A stretch of DNA of 64,000 bases from positions 24,852,001-24,916,000 of the forward strand of contig NC_092340.1 of the NCBI RefSeq assembly GCF_046630445.1. Reading direction: 5' to 3'. Both the position numbers and the translations under genes were made by a program. Every line of letters starts with the position of its first letter. Position 1 is the first letter of the stretch. Origin of the DNA: Rutidosis leptorrhynchoides (lineage: Eukaryota > Streptophyta > Magnoliopsida > Asterales > Asteraceae). Of this stretch, positions 12,934-26,637 are shown in pieces. The notes below the pieces were generated by a model. That model did no database searches and had not been told where the DNA came from. It saw nothing but the letters and a program-made list of their open reading frames with translations.

Positions 12934-14932
12934 TGTAAGATCCTGACTTCCTAGTTGATCGGGACGCCATCCAAAATGATGGGACGCCGTCCCAGTGTAA
13001 AGGGCTGGACGCCGTCTAAATGGTCTGGCGGGGCCAGCTTGCTGTTTTTAGATATTTTAATAAGGGCAAAGTGGTAAATTCACATAGGGACCGAATTTAA
13101 GGCCCTAGATCAGTTCTTGGAGCATCATTTACTCCATCTACAACCACCACACCTCTTCCACTTAAATTCTAGAGAGAGAGAGTGATTCTTGTGTGAGAAA
13201 GCTCAAATCGAAGAGAAAGAAGCTTGTTTCGGGTTGGAGCTCGAGTATTAAAGTTGTTCATCTCCTCACTAGCTACATTTTGATTGTAGTGGTAAGTCTT
13301 AACCTTGACTTCCTTGTTTTGATTGTTTAAAGGGTTAGGGTTTGGGTTATAGATGAGCATAAAACCCATTTGCTAGTGATTTGGGGGTTTTTGGGTATTA
13401 TTAGGTCATGAGGACCCAAGGATGACTAACCTATGGTTTTGGAAATGTTAAAGGGACTTATGAGTCATAATTGGTTAGCTAATTACTAGCACACCTAGTT
13501 ATTAAGTAAATGGGTGTTATGTGGGTTTATGGATGACCCAAAATGGGTGTGTTGACCTTAAAATGGTCAAATGGGTAATAATTTACCCAGTTTGGAAAGA
13601 TGGGTATGAAATGCCCTAATTTTGTAATAGTTAGGGTTGTTGAACCTTAATCACTAGCTTTTAGTGGTTCGTGATGATCTTGACCTTAAATGGACGGTTT
13701 GGAGTAAATGGGTGGTTTAATGCATTAAGTCATTAAATGCACATGTGTGGGTTGTTGGTATTAAGTCCAACTAGCTTGTGTGTTAATCGAGTACTCATTA
13801 TATTAGGTACCTTGCTTTGAAGCTTGTGGGGGTATAAAATCATCACCCAATCGATAAGGTAAGTGGAGTAATTATACATGCATGTATATGGTGTATTTAT
13901 TTGTATGCTATGGTATGACCCACGGAGCCGGGAGTGCCATAGTGTGTGCGAGTGTACTATGATGTGAACCACGGAGCCGGTAGCATCTAAGTGTGAACCA
14001 CGGAGCCGGTAGCACTATAAAATGAGGTGTGAACCACGGAGCCGGTAACACCGAAGTGTGAACCACGGAGCCGGTAGCACTATAAAAGAGTATGACTCGA
14101 ATGCGTAGTGATGTGAACCACAGAGCCAGTAGCGTCATAGCATTACGTATGGTGTGAACCACGGAGCCGGTAGCACCATGACGTGTGTATGGTTAACCAT
14201 ATAGTTTGTGTATGTGTCGTTGTATAGCATAATATATTATTTCGGTGAATATGCTATTGATTACGCTAGTTGCGGTATTTGGAGGTTATTAGCTTATATT
14301 CCGAGTTTGTATGCTAATTGTTATTGCTAGCGATTATACGGTGTTTGTAAGTGTATGCAAGTAGGTATATTATATATGTACATGTATAATTATTGCATTC
14401 ACTAAGCTTTGCTTACCCTCTCGTTGTTTACCTTTTTATAGGCTCGGGTGTTGACAAGGGTAAGGGCGTTCGATTGAATTAGAGATCCCGCTTTGTTTTG
14501 ATAGGGGACGCATTTGTGATGATTAGCTTTTGAAGTTTGGCCAAGATGTGGGTAGTTTAACCCCAAACACCATGCTCTAGTGTAGTTTAGAAATTAAACT
14601 CGTACGGTCGAAACTTGTATTTTGAACGAAACTCGTAAAATGGCCGATGTGGGCCCGAAGTTGTAAAAATCAATTTTATTGTGGAAACATCTTAGTTTAA
14701 CTTATTATAACTTTTTGTGAAAAGGTTTTCGTTTAAAAGTGTCGGGAAGAGGGTTTTTCGCTCGCGTAAGTTGAGCACGGGGATCAGTCCCTGGCAGATC
14801 ATTGGGACGCCGTCCAGGCCTTCAGTACTGGATGCCGTCCAGAATCCTGGACGCCGTTCAGATGTACTAGCCTAGAAATTTTTTTTTTTTTTGGGTCGTA
14901 CTTTTGGGCGTTTCTAGGTTTTGGTTGTTACA
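12934..14932 (+). repeat. 5' LTR of chromovirus M
   Basis: It begins TGTAAGATCC and ends GGTTGTTACA; length 1999 bp. It contains a tandem array of a unit with core CCACGGAGCCGGTAGCA (about 13912-14180, seven copies) and clusters of near-palindromic GGACGCCGTCC motifs at both edges. Small open frames over the tandem array are repeat translations. Confidence 0.9.
13912..14180. repeat. Tandem array with CCACGGAGCCGGTAG core, 5' LTR copy
   Basis: Seven irregularly spaced copies (about 30-50 bp apart) of GTGAACCACGGAGCCGGTAG-like units, joined by short AT-rich spacers. The 3' LTR array has eight copies. Confidence 0.9.
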
Positions 14933-14934
14933 GG

Positions 14935-14946
14935 TGGTATCAGAGC
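14935..14946 (+). other. tRNA-Met primer-binding site of element M
   Basis: TGGTATCAGAGC lies two bases after the LTR end. It matches the initiator tRNA-Met-complementary site used by most plant Ty3/gypsy elements. Confidence 0.9.
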
Positions 14947-15271
14947 ATGGTCTAAGGGATTTAGGCGACTTGAGATAGGTGCCTAGACTTAGACTTGAAT
15001 TGTGTATACGCGTTATGCGGGACTTGTAGGAGACGGGTCGGACCGGGGATTGGTTAGTGCCTAGGTTTAGGCGAGCTAACTATGCGCTAATTGTTTTGTG
15101 TTGTGTTTATGCAATCATCAAGCGAGATGGACGTTGTACTAGCGAGTTAATGCGACGTGCTCGCGTAACAATGATTAGCTACCATTGTTACGGGTCCAAA
15201 TCGAGTCAAATAAGCGATGTACGACGATTGTTGAGCAAGATGGGACGGTGAGGTGAATATGTATATGTGTC

Positions 15272-18200
15272 ATGTCTTTTCATTCGTTGTTTAACCTATT
15301 TTCGTTTTATAGAATGAAGATGAGAAATGGATACGACACCAATGACAGAAGTACGAGTGAGGACGTTCAGTTCACGGCCAAAGTTGAGGCCATCTTTAAA
15401 CGTCAAAAAGTAGAGTTTCTCGAAGACGTTAAAAAGATGTTTCTAGATACGATCGACGAGCAACTAGTTAATGTAGTTAGGGAACAAGTTAAGCTTGTTC
15501 TACAAGAGGATAATGTAGGGAGACGGGTCTTCTTTTATAAGAATTTCAAGGACTCTCAACCTCCCACCTTCGATGGTGAACGGGACCCACTTAAGAGTGC
15601 ACGTTGGATCTTCGATATGGAGGGGGCTTTTCGTACATGTGAATGCCCTCTCGATAAAAAGACGAGGTATGGTTGTAGCATGTTAAGAGGTGATGCTAAA
15701 TTGTGGTGGGACGCGAAGATCCAACTTTATGGCGAAGAACAATGCATGGAATTTACTTGGGATGAATTCAAGAAGGAGTTTTTCGACGAATACCGAACTT
15801 CCGATCTTACAAGGCTTAAAGATGAGTTGCGTGCCTTGAGGCAAGGGTCGATGGATTTGAACACTCTCAAATCCGTTTTCTTGTCAAAGACCCAATTTTG
15901 CCCAGAGTATGTCGGGAATGATAAAATATTGAAGGAAGATTTCTATCGAATCTTGAATGACAACTATCAAGATAAGATTAGCATAAGCGTGGTGAAAAGT
16001 TTTGTTGAGTCGTTTGATATGGCCAAAGGTTTCGAGTCGCTCGCTTTGAGAAAGAGTGGCTTTACTTTTGGCAAGAGGAAGTTTGAAGCTACTAGTCATT
16101 CGAACAAGAAAAGTAAGGGTGCGAGTGAAAGTGTTGGTAGTGTGAAGAAGGGTACGTCCGGGGGTTTTGGACCTAAATGTTATAATTGTGGGCGACAAGG
16201 ACATATGGCTCGTGATTGCACCAACCCATCTTCTACAACCAAACTCACTTGTTATAATTGTGGTAAGGAAGGGCACCGAAGGCCGGAGTGTCTCGATTTG
16301 CGCAATGATAATGTTAAGCGGCTAGAGAAGGCGGCGGGTACGGCTAGGGGTCGCAATTACTTAATGACCAATGATGAGGCCAAGAAATCCAATGAAGTCG
16401 TCTAAGGTACTTTCATGGTTAACTCTAGTCCGGCACGTATACTTTTTGATAGGGGTGCTAACTTGTCGTTTGTGTCTCCAAGATTTGTGCCTAAGTTAAA
16501 TAAACCGCTAGCTAAGGTAAGTCATCCGGTAGAAGTCGAAATAGCGGACGGTAAAACGGTGCTAGGGGTTGATGTTTGTAAAACTTGTAATGTTGTGTTT
16601 GGTACCGAAACTTTTGAAATCGATCTCATTCTAATGACTTTGGGTGATTTTGATATCGTTGTTGGTATGGATTGGCTCGATCATAATAGAACCGATATTG
16701 CATGCCATGAAAATCTATTCGTGTGAAGACCCCAAGCGGGGGAGAGTTAATTATTCATGGCGATAAGCGAAGAAGACTTATGCAGATATGCACTTTTGCA
16801 CGGGCACATCGTTTCCTTGTTAGTGGTGGCATGACTTTTCTTGCCCATGTTGTTGATACTCGTGATGAGCCACCATCCATTCGTGAAATTCCGGTGGTTA
16901 ATGAATTTGAAGACGTTTTTCCGGATGAATTACCGGGTGTTTCAGCGGAAAGACAAGTTGAATTTCGCATTGAGTTGGTTCTGGGGGCCACCCCCATTGC
17001 TAAAACTCCTTATCGTTTAGCACCAACGGAGATGCAAGAGTTGTTAAATCAAACCCAAGAGTTACTTGAAAAGGGTTTTATCCGACCGAGTGCTTCACCA
17101 TGGGGCGCTCCGGTTTTATTCGTGAAGAAGAAGGATGGTAGTATGCGGATGTGCTTCGATTATCGGGAGTTGAATAAAGTGACGATCAAGAATCGTTATC
17201 CATTGCCTCGGATTGATGATTTGTTTGATCAACTCCAAGGTGCAACGTATTTCTCTAAGATTGACCTACGGTCCGGCTATCACCAAATGCGGGTCCGTGA
17301 GGAAGATATTGAGAAAACGGCTTTTCGAACTCGTTACGGGCATTTTGAATTCGTAGTAATGCCTTTTGGTCTTACGAATGCACCGGCGGCATTCATGGAT
17401 CTTATGAATCGAGTGTGCCAACCTATGTTGGACAAGTCGGTAATTGTGTTCATTGACGACATACTTGTCTATTCGAAAAGTATGAAGGAACATGAACATC
17501 ATTTGCGGGGGGTGTTAAAGACGTTGTGGAAGGAGAAGTTGTATGCTAAATTCTCCAAATGTGAATTTTGGCTAAGGGAAGTTCAATTCCTTGGCCATAT
17601 TGTGAACAAGGATGGTATTCAAGTAGATCCGGGGAAGATAGAGACGGTGAAGAGTTGGGGACGGCCGACTACGCCTACGGAAATTCGAAGTTTTCTCGGA
17701 TTGGCCGGTTATTATCGTCGGTTTATCCAAGACTTTTCTAAGATCGCTTCTCCATTGACGAAATTGACGAGAAAGAACGCGAGGTTTAATTGGGAGAACG
17801 AGCAAGAAATTGCTTTTCAATTGTTGAAAGAGAAGTTATGTCAAGCTCCGGTGTTAGTGTTACCGGAAGGGGTAGAAGACATGACGGTATATTGTGATGC
17901 GTCTTTAAATGAGCTCAGGTGTGTTCTAATGCAAAGGGGTAAAGTCATCGCTTATGCCTCTCGACAATTAAAGGAACACGAAATGAGATATCTTACTCAT
18001 GATCTTGAGTTGGCGGCGGTTGTTCATGCGTTGAAAATTTGGCTCCATTACTTGTATGGTGTCAAGTGTACGATTTATTCGAATCACAAGAGCTTAAAAC
18101 ACCTTTTTGATCAAAGAGATTTGAACTATCGTCAACGTAGATGGATGGATGTGGTGAAAGACTATGATTGTGAAATACTTTATCATCCAGGTAAGGTGAA

Positions 18201-19632
18201 TATGGTCGCGGATGCGTTAAGTCGGAAGAGTCAACATTCGGCGATACGAGTAGGATCGTTACGCATGATTATTACTAACGATTTTCTTGTAAAGCTTGGC
18301 GAGACGCAAATTGAAGCTTTTGTTAACAATAAGCATAAGGAACGAATCGTGGGACAAACGGAGTCTATTACCTTAGGTTTGCATGGTTTGTTATCCTTTC
18401 AAGGATGAGTGTGGGTGCCTAAAATGGGTGATTATCGGCGAGTGCTACTTGATGAAGCACATAAGTCAAAGTATTCCATTCACCCGGACGCGACGAAAAT
18501 GTATCTTGATTTGAGGAAAGAGTATTTGTGGCCGGGCATGAAACGTGATGTTGTAAAGTATGTTGAGCAATGCGTTACGTGTTTGCAAGTTAAGGCCGAG
18601 CACCAAAAGCCGTATGGTAAGTTACAACCGTTAGAAATCCTGAAATGGAAATGGGAGCACATTACCATGGATTTCATCACAAAGTTACCAAAGACGGCTA
18701 GAACCCAATTTGACTCGATTTGGGTAATAGTTGATCGATTGACGAAAAGTGTCGTGTTTCTTCCCATTCGGGAAGCGATATCATCGGAGGCTTTGTCTAA
18801 GTTATTTATCAAGGAGGTGATATCGAGACACGGGGTTCCTATATCTATTATTTCGAATCGAGATACCCGTTTCACATCTCGGTTTTAGGAGAAGTTTCAT
18901 GAAGATATGGGTACACAATTGAAATTGAGCACGGCGTATCATCCTCAAACAGACGGTCAAACCGAACGTACGAATCAAACTTTGGAGGATATGCTACGGG
19001 CGTGTATTATTGATTTCGGTGGTAGTTGGGATGAGCACTTACCTTTGGTGGAATTATCGTACAATAATAGTTATCATACTAGTATTGGGATGCCACCTTA
19101 CGAGATGCTTTACGGGCATAGGTGTCGAACCCCGATTTGTTGGGGTGAAGTGGGTCAAAAAGAAATTGGGAGTACCGATTTGGTTTTAGAGACGAATAGC
19201 AAGATTGATATGATTCGGGCTCATTTGAAAAAGGCTCAAGATCGACAAAAAGCGTATGCCGACAAACGAAGGCGACCGATTGAGTTTCAAGAATGTGACA
19301 TGGTGATGCTTAAAGTTTCGCCATGGAAAGGTGTCATTCGATTTCGAAAATGGGGAAAGTTACCTCCTCGATTTATTGGCCCTTTTAAGATCTTGGATCG
19401 TGTTGGTGAGGTCACGTATAGACTTGAATTACCCGAAGAGCTTGCGGGGATTCATAACACATTCCATGTTTCCAATCTCCGTAAGTGTCTTGCGGATGAC
19501 ACGGCGTGGGTACCGTTGAACGAGATTTCCTTGAACAACAAGTTAGAATATGTCGAGGAACCAATGGCAATTCTTGATGAAAAAGTGAAGATGTTGAGAA
19601 ATAAAGCGGTGAGGACTTTTAAAGTCCAATAG
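15272..19632 (+). pseudogene. gag-pol region of chromovirus M (broken)
   Basis: Domains in order, with rough positions: retrotransposon gag (15600-15870; WWDAKI and EFFDEY features), two CCHC zinc knuckles (16177-16291; CYNCGRQGHMARDC and CYNCGKEGHRRPEC), aspartic protease (16440-16700), reverse transcriptase (17090-17640; FIDDILVYS is the catalytic YxDD-type motif), RNase H (17880-18220; YCDAS), integrase with an HHCC zinc-binding end and a core carrying [14 protein letters not shown] (18450-19100), then the GPFKILDRVG / FHVSNLRKC end and a short chromodomain-like tail (19520-19630). The order PR-RT-RH-INT is Ty3/gypsy, and the chromodomain-like tail with tRNA-Met priming suits the Tekay/Del clade. 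The region carries about four interruptions and is treated as a fossil. Confidence 0.9.
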
Positions 19633-19750
19633 CGTCATAGTAAGGGTTCCGAGTTCACGTGGGAATCCGAAGAGTTTGTTTTGGTATATCTTCCTGCTTG
19701 TCATGCGGCTTGGATTGCGAGGACGCAATCCGGTTCAAGTGGGGGAGAGT

Positions 19751-21804
19751 TGTAAGATCTTGACTTCCCAGTTGATCGGGGCGCCATCCAAAACGATGGG
19801 ACGTCGTCCCAGTGTAAAGGGTTGGACGCCGTCCAGACTTTTGGACGCCGTCCAAATGGTCTGGCGGGCCAGCTTGCTGTTTTTAGATATTTTAATAAGG
19901 GCAAAGTGGTAAATTCACATAGGGATCGAATTTAAGGTCCTAGATCAATTTTTGGAGCATCATTTACTCCATCTACAACCACCACACCTCTTCCACTTAA
20001 ATTCTAGAGAGAGAGAGTGATTCTTGTGTGAGAAAGCTCAAATCGAAGAGGAAGAAGCTTGTTTCGGGTTGAAGCTCGAGTATTAAAGTTGTTCATCTCC
20101 TCACTAGCTATATTTTGATTGTAGTGGTAAGTATTAACCTTGACTTCCTTGTTTTGATTGTTTAAAGGGTTAGGGTTTGGGTTATAGATGAGCATAAAAT
20201 CCATTTGCTAGTGATTTGGGGGTTTTTGGGTAATACTGGGTCATGAGGACCCAAGGATGACTAACCTAGGGTTTTAGAAATTTTAAAGGGACTTATGAGT
20301 CATAATTGGTTAGCTAATTACTAGCACACCTAGTTATTAAGTAAATGGGTGTTATGTGGGTTTGTGGATGACCCGAAATGGGTGTGTTGACCTTAAAATG
20401 GTCAAATGGGTAATAATTGAACTAGTTGGGAAAGATGGGTATGATATGCCCTAATTGTGTAATAGTTAGGGTTGTTGAACCTTAATCACTAGCTTTTAGT
20501 GGTTCGTGATGATCTTGACCTTAAATGGACGGTTTGGAGTAAATGGGTGGTTTAATGCATTAAGTCATTAAATGCACATGTGTGGGTTGTTGGTATTAAG
20601 TCCAACTAGCTTGTGTGTTAATCGAGTACTCATTATATTAGGTACCTTGCTTTGAAGCTTGTGGAGGTATAATATCGTCACCAAATCGATAAGGTGAGTG
20701 GAGTAATTATACTTGTATGTATATGGTGTATTTATTTGTATGCTATGGTATGACCCACGGAGCCGGGAGTGCCATAGTGTGTGCGAGTGTACTATGATGT
20801 GAACCACGGAGCCGGTAGCATCATGGTGCATGTGTTGAGATGTGAACCACGGAGCCGGTAGCATCTAAGTGTGAACCACGGAGCCGGTAGCACTATAAAA
20901 TGAGGTGTGAACCACGGAGCCGGTAACACCGAAGTGTGAACCACGGAGCCGGTAGCACTATATAAGAGTATGACTCGAATGCGTAGTGATGTGAACCACG
21001 GAGCCGGTAGCGTCATAGCATTACGTATGGTGTGAACCACGGAGCCGGTAGCACCATGATGTGTGTATGGTTAACCATATAGTTGTGTATGTGTCGTTGT
21101 ATAACATAATATATTATTTCGGTGAATATGCTATTGATTACGCTAGTTGCGGTATTTGGAGGTTATTAGCTTATATTCCGAGTTTGTATGCTAATTGTTA
21201 TTGCTAGCGATTATACGGTGTTTGTAAGTGTATGCAAGTAGGTATATTATATATGTACATGTATAATTATTGCATTCACTAAGCTTTGCTTACCCTCTCG
21301 TTGTTTACCTTTTTATAGGCTCGGGTGTTGACAAGGGTAAGGACGTTCGATTGGATTAGAGATCCCGCTTTGTTTTGATAGGGGACGCATTTGTGTTGAT
21401 TAGCTTTTGAAGTTTGGCCAAGATGTGGGTAGTTTAACCCCAAACACCATGCTCTAGTGTAGTTTGGAAATTAAACTCGTACGGTCGAAACTTGTATTTT
21501 GAACGAAACTCGTAAAACGGCCGATGTGGGCCCGAAGTTATAAAACTCAATTTTATTGTGGAAACCTCTTAGTTTAACTTATTATAACTTGTTGTGAAAA
21601 GGTTTTCGTTTAAAAGTGTTGAGAAGAGGGTTTTCCGCTCGCGTAAGTTGAGCACGGGGATCAGTCCCTGGCAGATCATTGGGACACCGTCCCAAAAGGC
21701 TGAATGCCGTCCAGGCCTTCAGTATTGGACGCCGTCCAGATGTACTAGCCCAGAAAAAAAAATTGGGTCGTACTTTTGGGCGTTTCTAGGTTTGGGTTGT
21801 TACA
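19751..21804 (+). repeat. 3' LTR of chromovirus M
   Basis: It begins TGTAAGATCT directly after the purine run GTGGGGGAGAGT and ends GGTTGTTACA; length 2054 bp. It is longer than the 5' LTR mainly through one more CCACGGAGCCGGTAG unit (array at about 20752-21055, eight copies) and an extra GGACGCCGTCC unit near 19830. Confidence 0.9.
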
Positions 21805-21809
21805 CCGTC

Positions 21810-21921
21810 CCAGATGGCTAGAAGCCGTCCTGGTCTTCAGTACTGGACGCCGTCCAGATGCACTGCTTCAGAATTATTTTTTTAAGGCGTGTTTTTGGTA
21901 TAACGAGGGTTGGGTCGTTAC
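21810..21921 (+). repeat. Right piece of LTR E
   Basis: It continues the LTR interrupted at 12933 with the same GGACGCCGTCC motifs and ends GGGTCGTTACA like the LTRs of element M. No primer-binding site follows, so this is a 3' or solo LTR end. It abuts LTR F at 21922. Confidence 0.7.
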
Positions 21922-22860
<939 letters not shown>

Positions 22861-23389
22861 ATGGTTGTCATGATCGTATGCTTCAAATACTCGAAGAGAA
22901 CCTGTGGTAACTCCTATTTGACTGTAATTTATCGTATGCTATATCTTATTTTACTATGTTATGTGTTGTTTTCATCCATCTTTTGAAGTATCCAAAGTTT
23001 ACTTTTATTGAGCACAAGTACAGTCTACTTCAACATTGACATTTCTTGTTCAATTAACATATCTGCTACTGATTATTTATAGTAGCAATGGCATAAAAAT
23101 ATTGTTATATGTTTAAGTAGCAATGGCGTATAATTGTTGATTCATTCGGTAACCATGCTATTGCTGAATTCACATATCTTGTTCAATAAAAGTTTCTACT
23201 CTTGAATATTGATAGTTTCAATGGAATAAATATATGTTATATGTGTAAGTAGCATTCACATTAAACTATTGTTATATGTGTAGACTATAACCTGACATTG
23301 TAGTTTGAGAAATTAAGTTTATATAAGAATTCAACTGCATATTGGGGTGTATAGATGATTATATAATGTACTGTGTTGACTATTGACAG
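22861..23389. other. Non-coding stretch before the Kelch relic
   Basis: AT-rich sequence with no open frame or repeat that I can assign. It may be former intron of the Kelch gene relic that follows. Confidence 0.4.
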
Positions 23390-23870
23390 AGCTTGTGTTG
23401 CCGTTGGTGATCAGCTCTTTGTTATTGGTGGTCAAGAGGGTGACTTTATGCCCAAACCAGGGGCACTTATCTTCAAGTGTTCGCACAAGCACGGAGTACG
23501 TTCATTTATATTCTCTCTTTATGATGAAAAATCTTGTTTAAGACTTGCCATTTGAAAGAGATGTGTTTGACTTTTGACTAATTTTCTGGATCAATATTGT
23601 TACTGATTTGCCACAAATTCCAAATTATGAGTTTTATTATTTAGTATCAGTTTCTTAATTTATAAAGTTCTGAAGTTTAAAGTTGTTTAATTGACTTTTA
23701 AAAGTTGGACCATTTGCTAGGCATGATTTTATATAGCAACTGAGCACAAATTGAAGTGTTGTTTAAATCATCAGGTTGTTTAATGGGATGTTTACATGCT
23801 GGATGACAAGATGAAGTGTCATACATTGCCTCCAATGCCAAAACCCGTTTCACATATGGAAAGAGGCTGT
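23390..23870 (+). pseudogene. Kelch-repeat protein gene relic (two exons)
   Basis: A splice-acceptor-like CAG precedes 23390, from which the frame reads ACVAVGDQLFVIGGQEGDF and continues MPKPGALIFKCSHKHG to a GTACGT donor at 23496. After a second acceptor (CAG at 23772-23774) the frame reads VV, a stop, then WDVYMLDDKMKCHTLPPMPK and PVSHMER. This matches plant Kelch/galactose-oxidase-like proteins related to At1g51540 and At3g27220, where an unbroken VVYDDVYMLD is expected. The flanking Kelch repeats are absent, so only a fragment remains. It has an in-frame TAA at the start of the second exon. Identification comes from remembered family motifs; I am fairly sure of the family and not of the orthologue. 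Confidence 0.7.
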
Positions 23871-23874
23871 AAGT

Positions 23875-24132
23875 TTGAACAATTATGTTAGAAAAGAATC
23901 TGAAATGGATAAAATTGAGTTAGAAGGTAAGAGTATCATAATTACTTCGAACAATTCACATTTGAAATGGATAAAAATGAGAGCGTATGACAGATTGGAC
24001 GATCGTTTGTTAGAAAAGTATTTGAATGTTGGTTTAAATATTTATGCAGATCAAACAAGACTTGTGAAACTGCATAGAGTAGAAGGTGGTGTGATGCTTT
24101 CAACAAGTGATCCATTATCCTTCAAGAATTGA
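23875..24132 (+). other. Unrecognised 85-codon open frame after the Kelch relic
   Basis: Reads as a charged Lys/Asp/Leu-rich peptide with no signal peptide, membrane segment or motif that I know. The sequence just before it continues from the Kelch relic. It may be chance or a degraded exon; I do not claim a gene. Confidence 0.2.
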
Positions 24133-24302
24133 ATAACTTTGCTGTAACTAAATAGAAAAAATAGTTATATATGGTGAATGGCAACTTTAACTTGTAACTT
24201 TTAGTTATGCTCTGTATTTCATTTTATGCTAGCTCGTATAAGTTTGCTGTGTTTCAGAATTTTAAGATATACTCATATTGTATCTGTTGTTCAAATATTG
24301 AG

Positions 24303-25133
<831 letters not shown>

Positions 25134-25220
<87 letters not shown>
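25134..25220. repeat. TA microsatellite, right half
   Basis: Uninterrupted (TA)n continuing the array that ends at 24446 on the other side of the foldback MITE. Confidence 0.95.
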
Positions 25221-25222
<2 letters not shown>

Positions 25223-25223
<1 letters not shown>

Positions 25224-25472
25224 CCTGACACTTGGAAGTGTGAAGAATAAATTTAAAACCTCACTTTCAAAAGCGTGAAGAGTTACCTTCAAAAGCTCAC
25301 TTTTAAAAGTGTGAAGAATCACCTTCAAAAGCTCACGCTTACACTTGTTCTTAATTTTGTAACGCCTGTTTTTCACACGCTTGTACCAAATGTGAACCTT
25401 ATAAATTCACACGCTTTTGAACATGTATATTTGCCTAAATAAGCGTGTCTATTTAACGTTTTTGTTGTAATG
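25223..25472. mobile_element. CACTA (EnSpm-like) terminus remnant
   Basis: The right end reads TTTTTGTTGTAATG at 25472, the complement of a CACTACAACAAAAA-type CACTA terminus with one change. Inward lie many short subterminal repeats in both directions (AAGCGTGAAG, AAGTGTGAAG, TCACACGCTT), as CACTA elements have. The other terminus is missing at the TA array. No coding sequence. Confidence 0.55.
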
Positions 25473-25505
25473 ATAAGCAAAAAACTTTTTAATTTATACA
25501 TATGT

Positions 25506-25506
<1 letters not shown>

Positions 25507-25540
<34 letters not shown>

Positions 25541-25541
25541 T
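25507..25541. repeat. (GATA)n microsatellite
   Basis: About nine GATA units in tandem. Confidence 0.95.
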
Positions 25542-26637
25542 AAGTCTTAAACAACACCCACAACCGTCACATATTGCCTTTGGTTTTCCGTCAGGCCGGC
25601 TAAAGGTAATTTATCACAATGTATCTATACATGAGATGATGAGAACGTTGTCTACTTGTTCTAGATGAGCTAGTACTTCTTCATTCAATTCGATCTATCA
25701 TGCATAGGGCTGTACAGCATTATTTGACATGATCACTCAAAAGAATTTGAGAAAATAAGTAACAGAGACCTATTGACAAAACAATAATACAGAAGTATAG
25801 TATTTTTATTTTATTTCTGATAATTACATAGCATTAATACAGTATTAATTAAAGTATTGTTGACTTTGACGTATGGTATCTAAAGTTGACTATTGACTTT
25901 GTCAAACTAGTTTGATTTTGAATTGTCACAAGTTAAAAACTCCTATGCAATCACTACTATTCTGCTATTCAACTAAATCATTTTTTATTTCATAATGGTA
26001 TGGTATTGGTGATATACAAAGAATAATACTCCTTGTAAAATTAAATTAATGAAACAAGTTCGTGTGTAGCCTTCTGTGATTATAATCCTACTATCAATCA
26101 TCTTTTATCCTTAATTCATTATAAAATTTTATTCCGGCTATACACAAGCATTTAAATTTGACTCATGTGGGTGTGAATTTTTTTTGTCTTCAATCTTCTT
26201 CATATCGTGACTGATATTTATAAATACTACGTGAAAGTTTAATTGTCAACCGTCAATCAACCAGAACGGAGTTATAACGTTAATAATTTATTGGAAACAT
26301 CAGTTTTAATAATGAAATCGTGATCATGAAACAATTGATGTAAGAACCATAACTTTAAATAATATTGTGGAAAAATCTCACCTTATTAGAAATTGAAAGC
26401 GATAGCCGATTTTGATTAGAATATATATACAAGCAGATAACCTTTTAATTGTCGTATACTCGTATGTATTCAACGGAGAATGCTTGCTTCATACGCAATT
26501 TTTGGCGATTCGTACGTATTTGACAGGTATCGTGGACTCGTCGTATTCAACCATTCGACCTACTGTAGTGATGACCTAATAAACCTGTTTGACCTATTGT
26601 CTAAATTAATAAATAAATAAAAGAAAAAATTACGCCG
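25542..26637. other. Intergenic, nothing recognised
   Basis: AT-rich sequence without a supported ORF, RNA gene or repeat boundary. Confidence 0.5.

Larger units (their letters stand above)
12934..21804 (+). mobile_element. Ty3/gypsy chromovirus (Tekay/Del-like), broken (element M)
   Basis: Complete in outline: 5' LTR 12934-14932, tRNA-Met primer-binding site 14935-14946, gag-pol region, polypurine tract 19737-19750, 3' LTR 19751-21804. Flanking 5-bp target duplications CCGTC lie at 12929-12933 and 21805-21809. The coding region is interrupted about four times, so it looks defective. The two LTRs differ by a few percent by eye plus some repeat-unit changes, which suggests an insertion of the order of one million years ago (rough inference). 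It sits inside LTR E, a diverged relative. Confidence 0.9.

Noticed and set aside
13912-14180. CRISPR-like array from regular CCACGGAGCCGGTAG repeats
   Set aside because: The genome is plant nuclear, the spacers are short, irregular and similar, and the array lies in LTRs.
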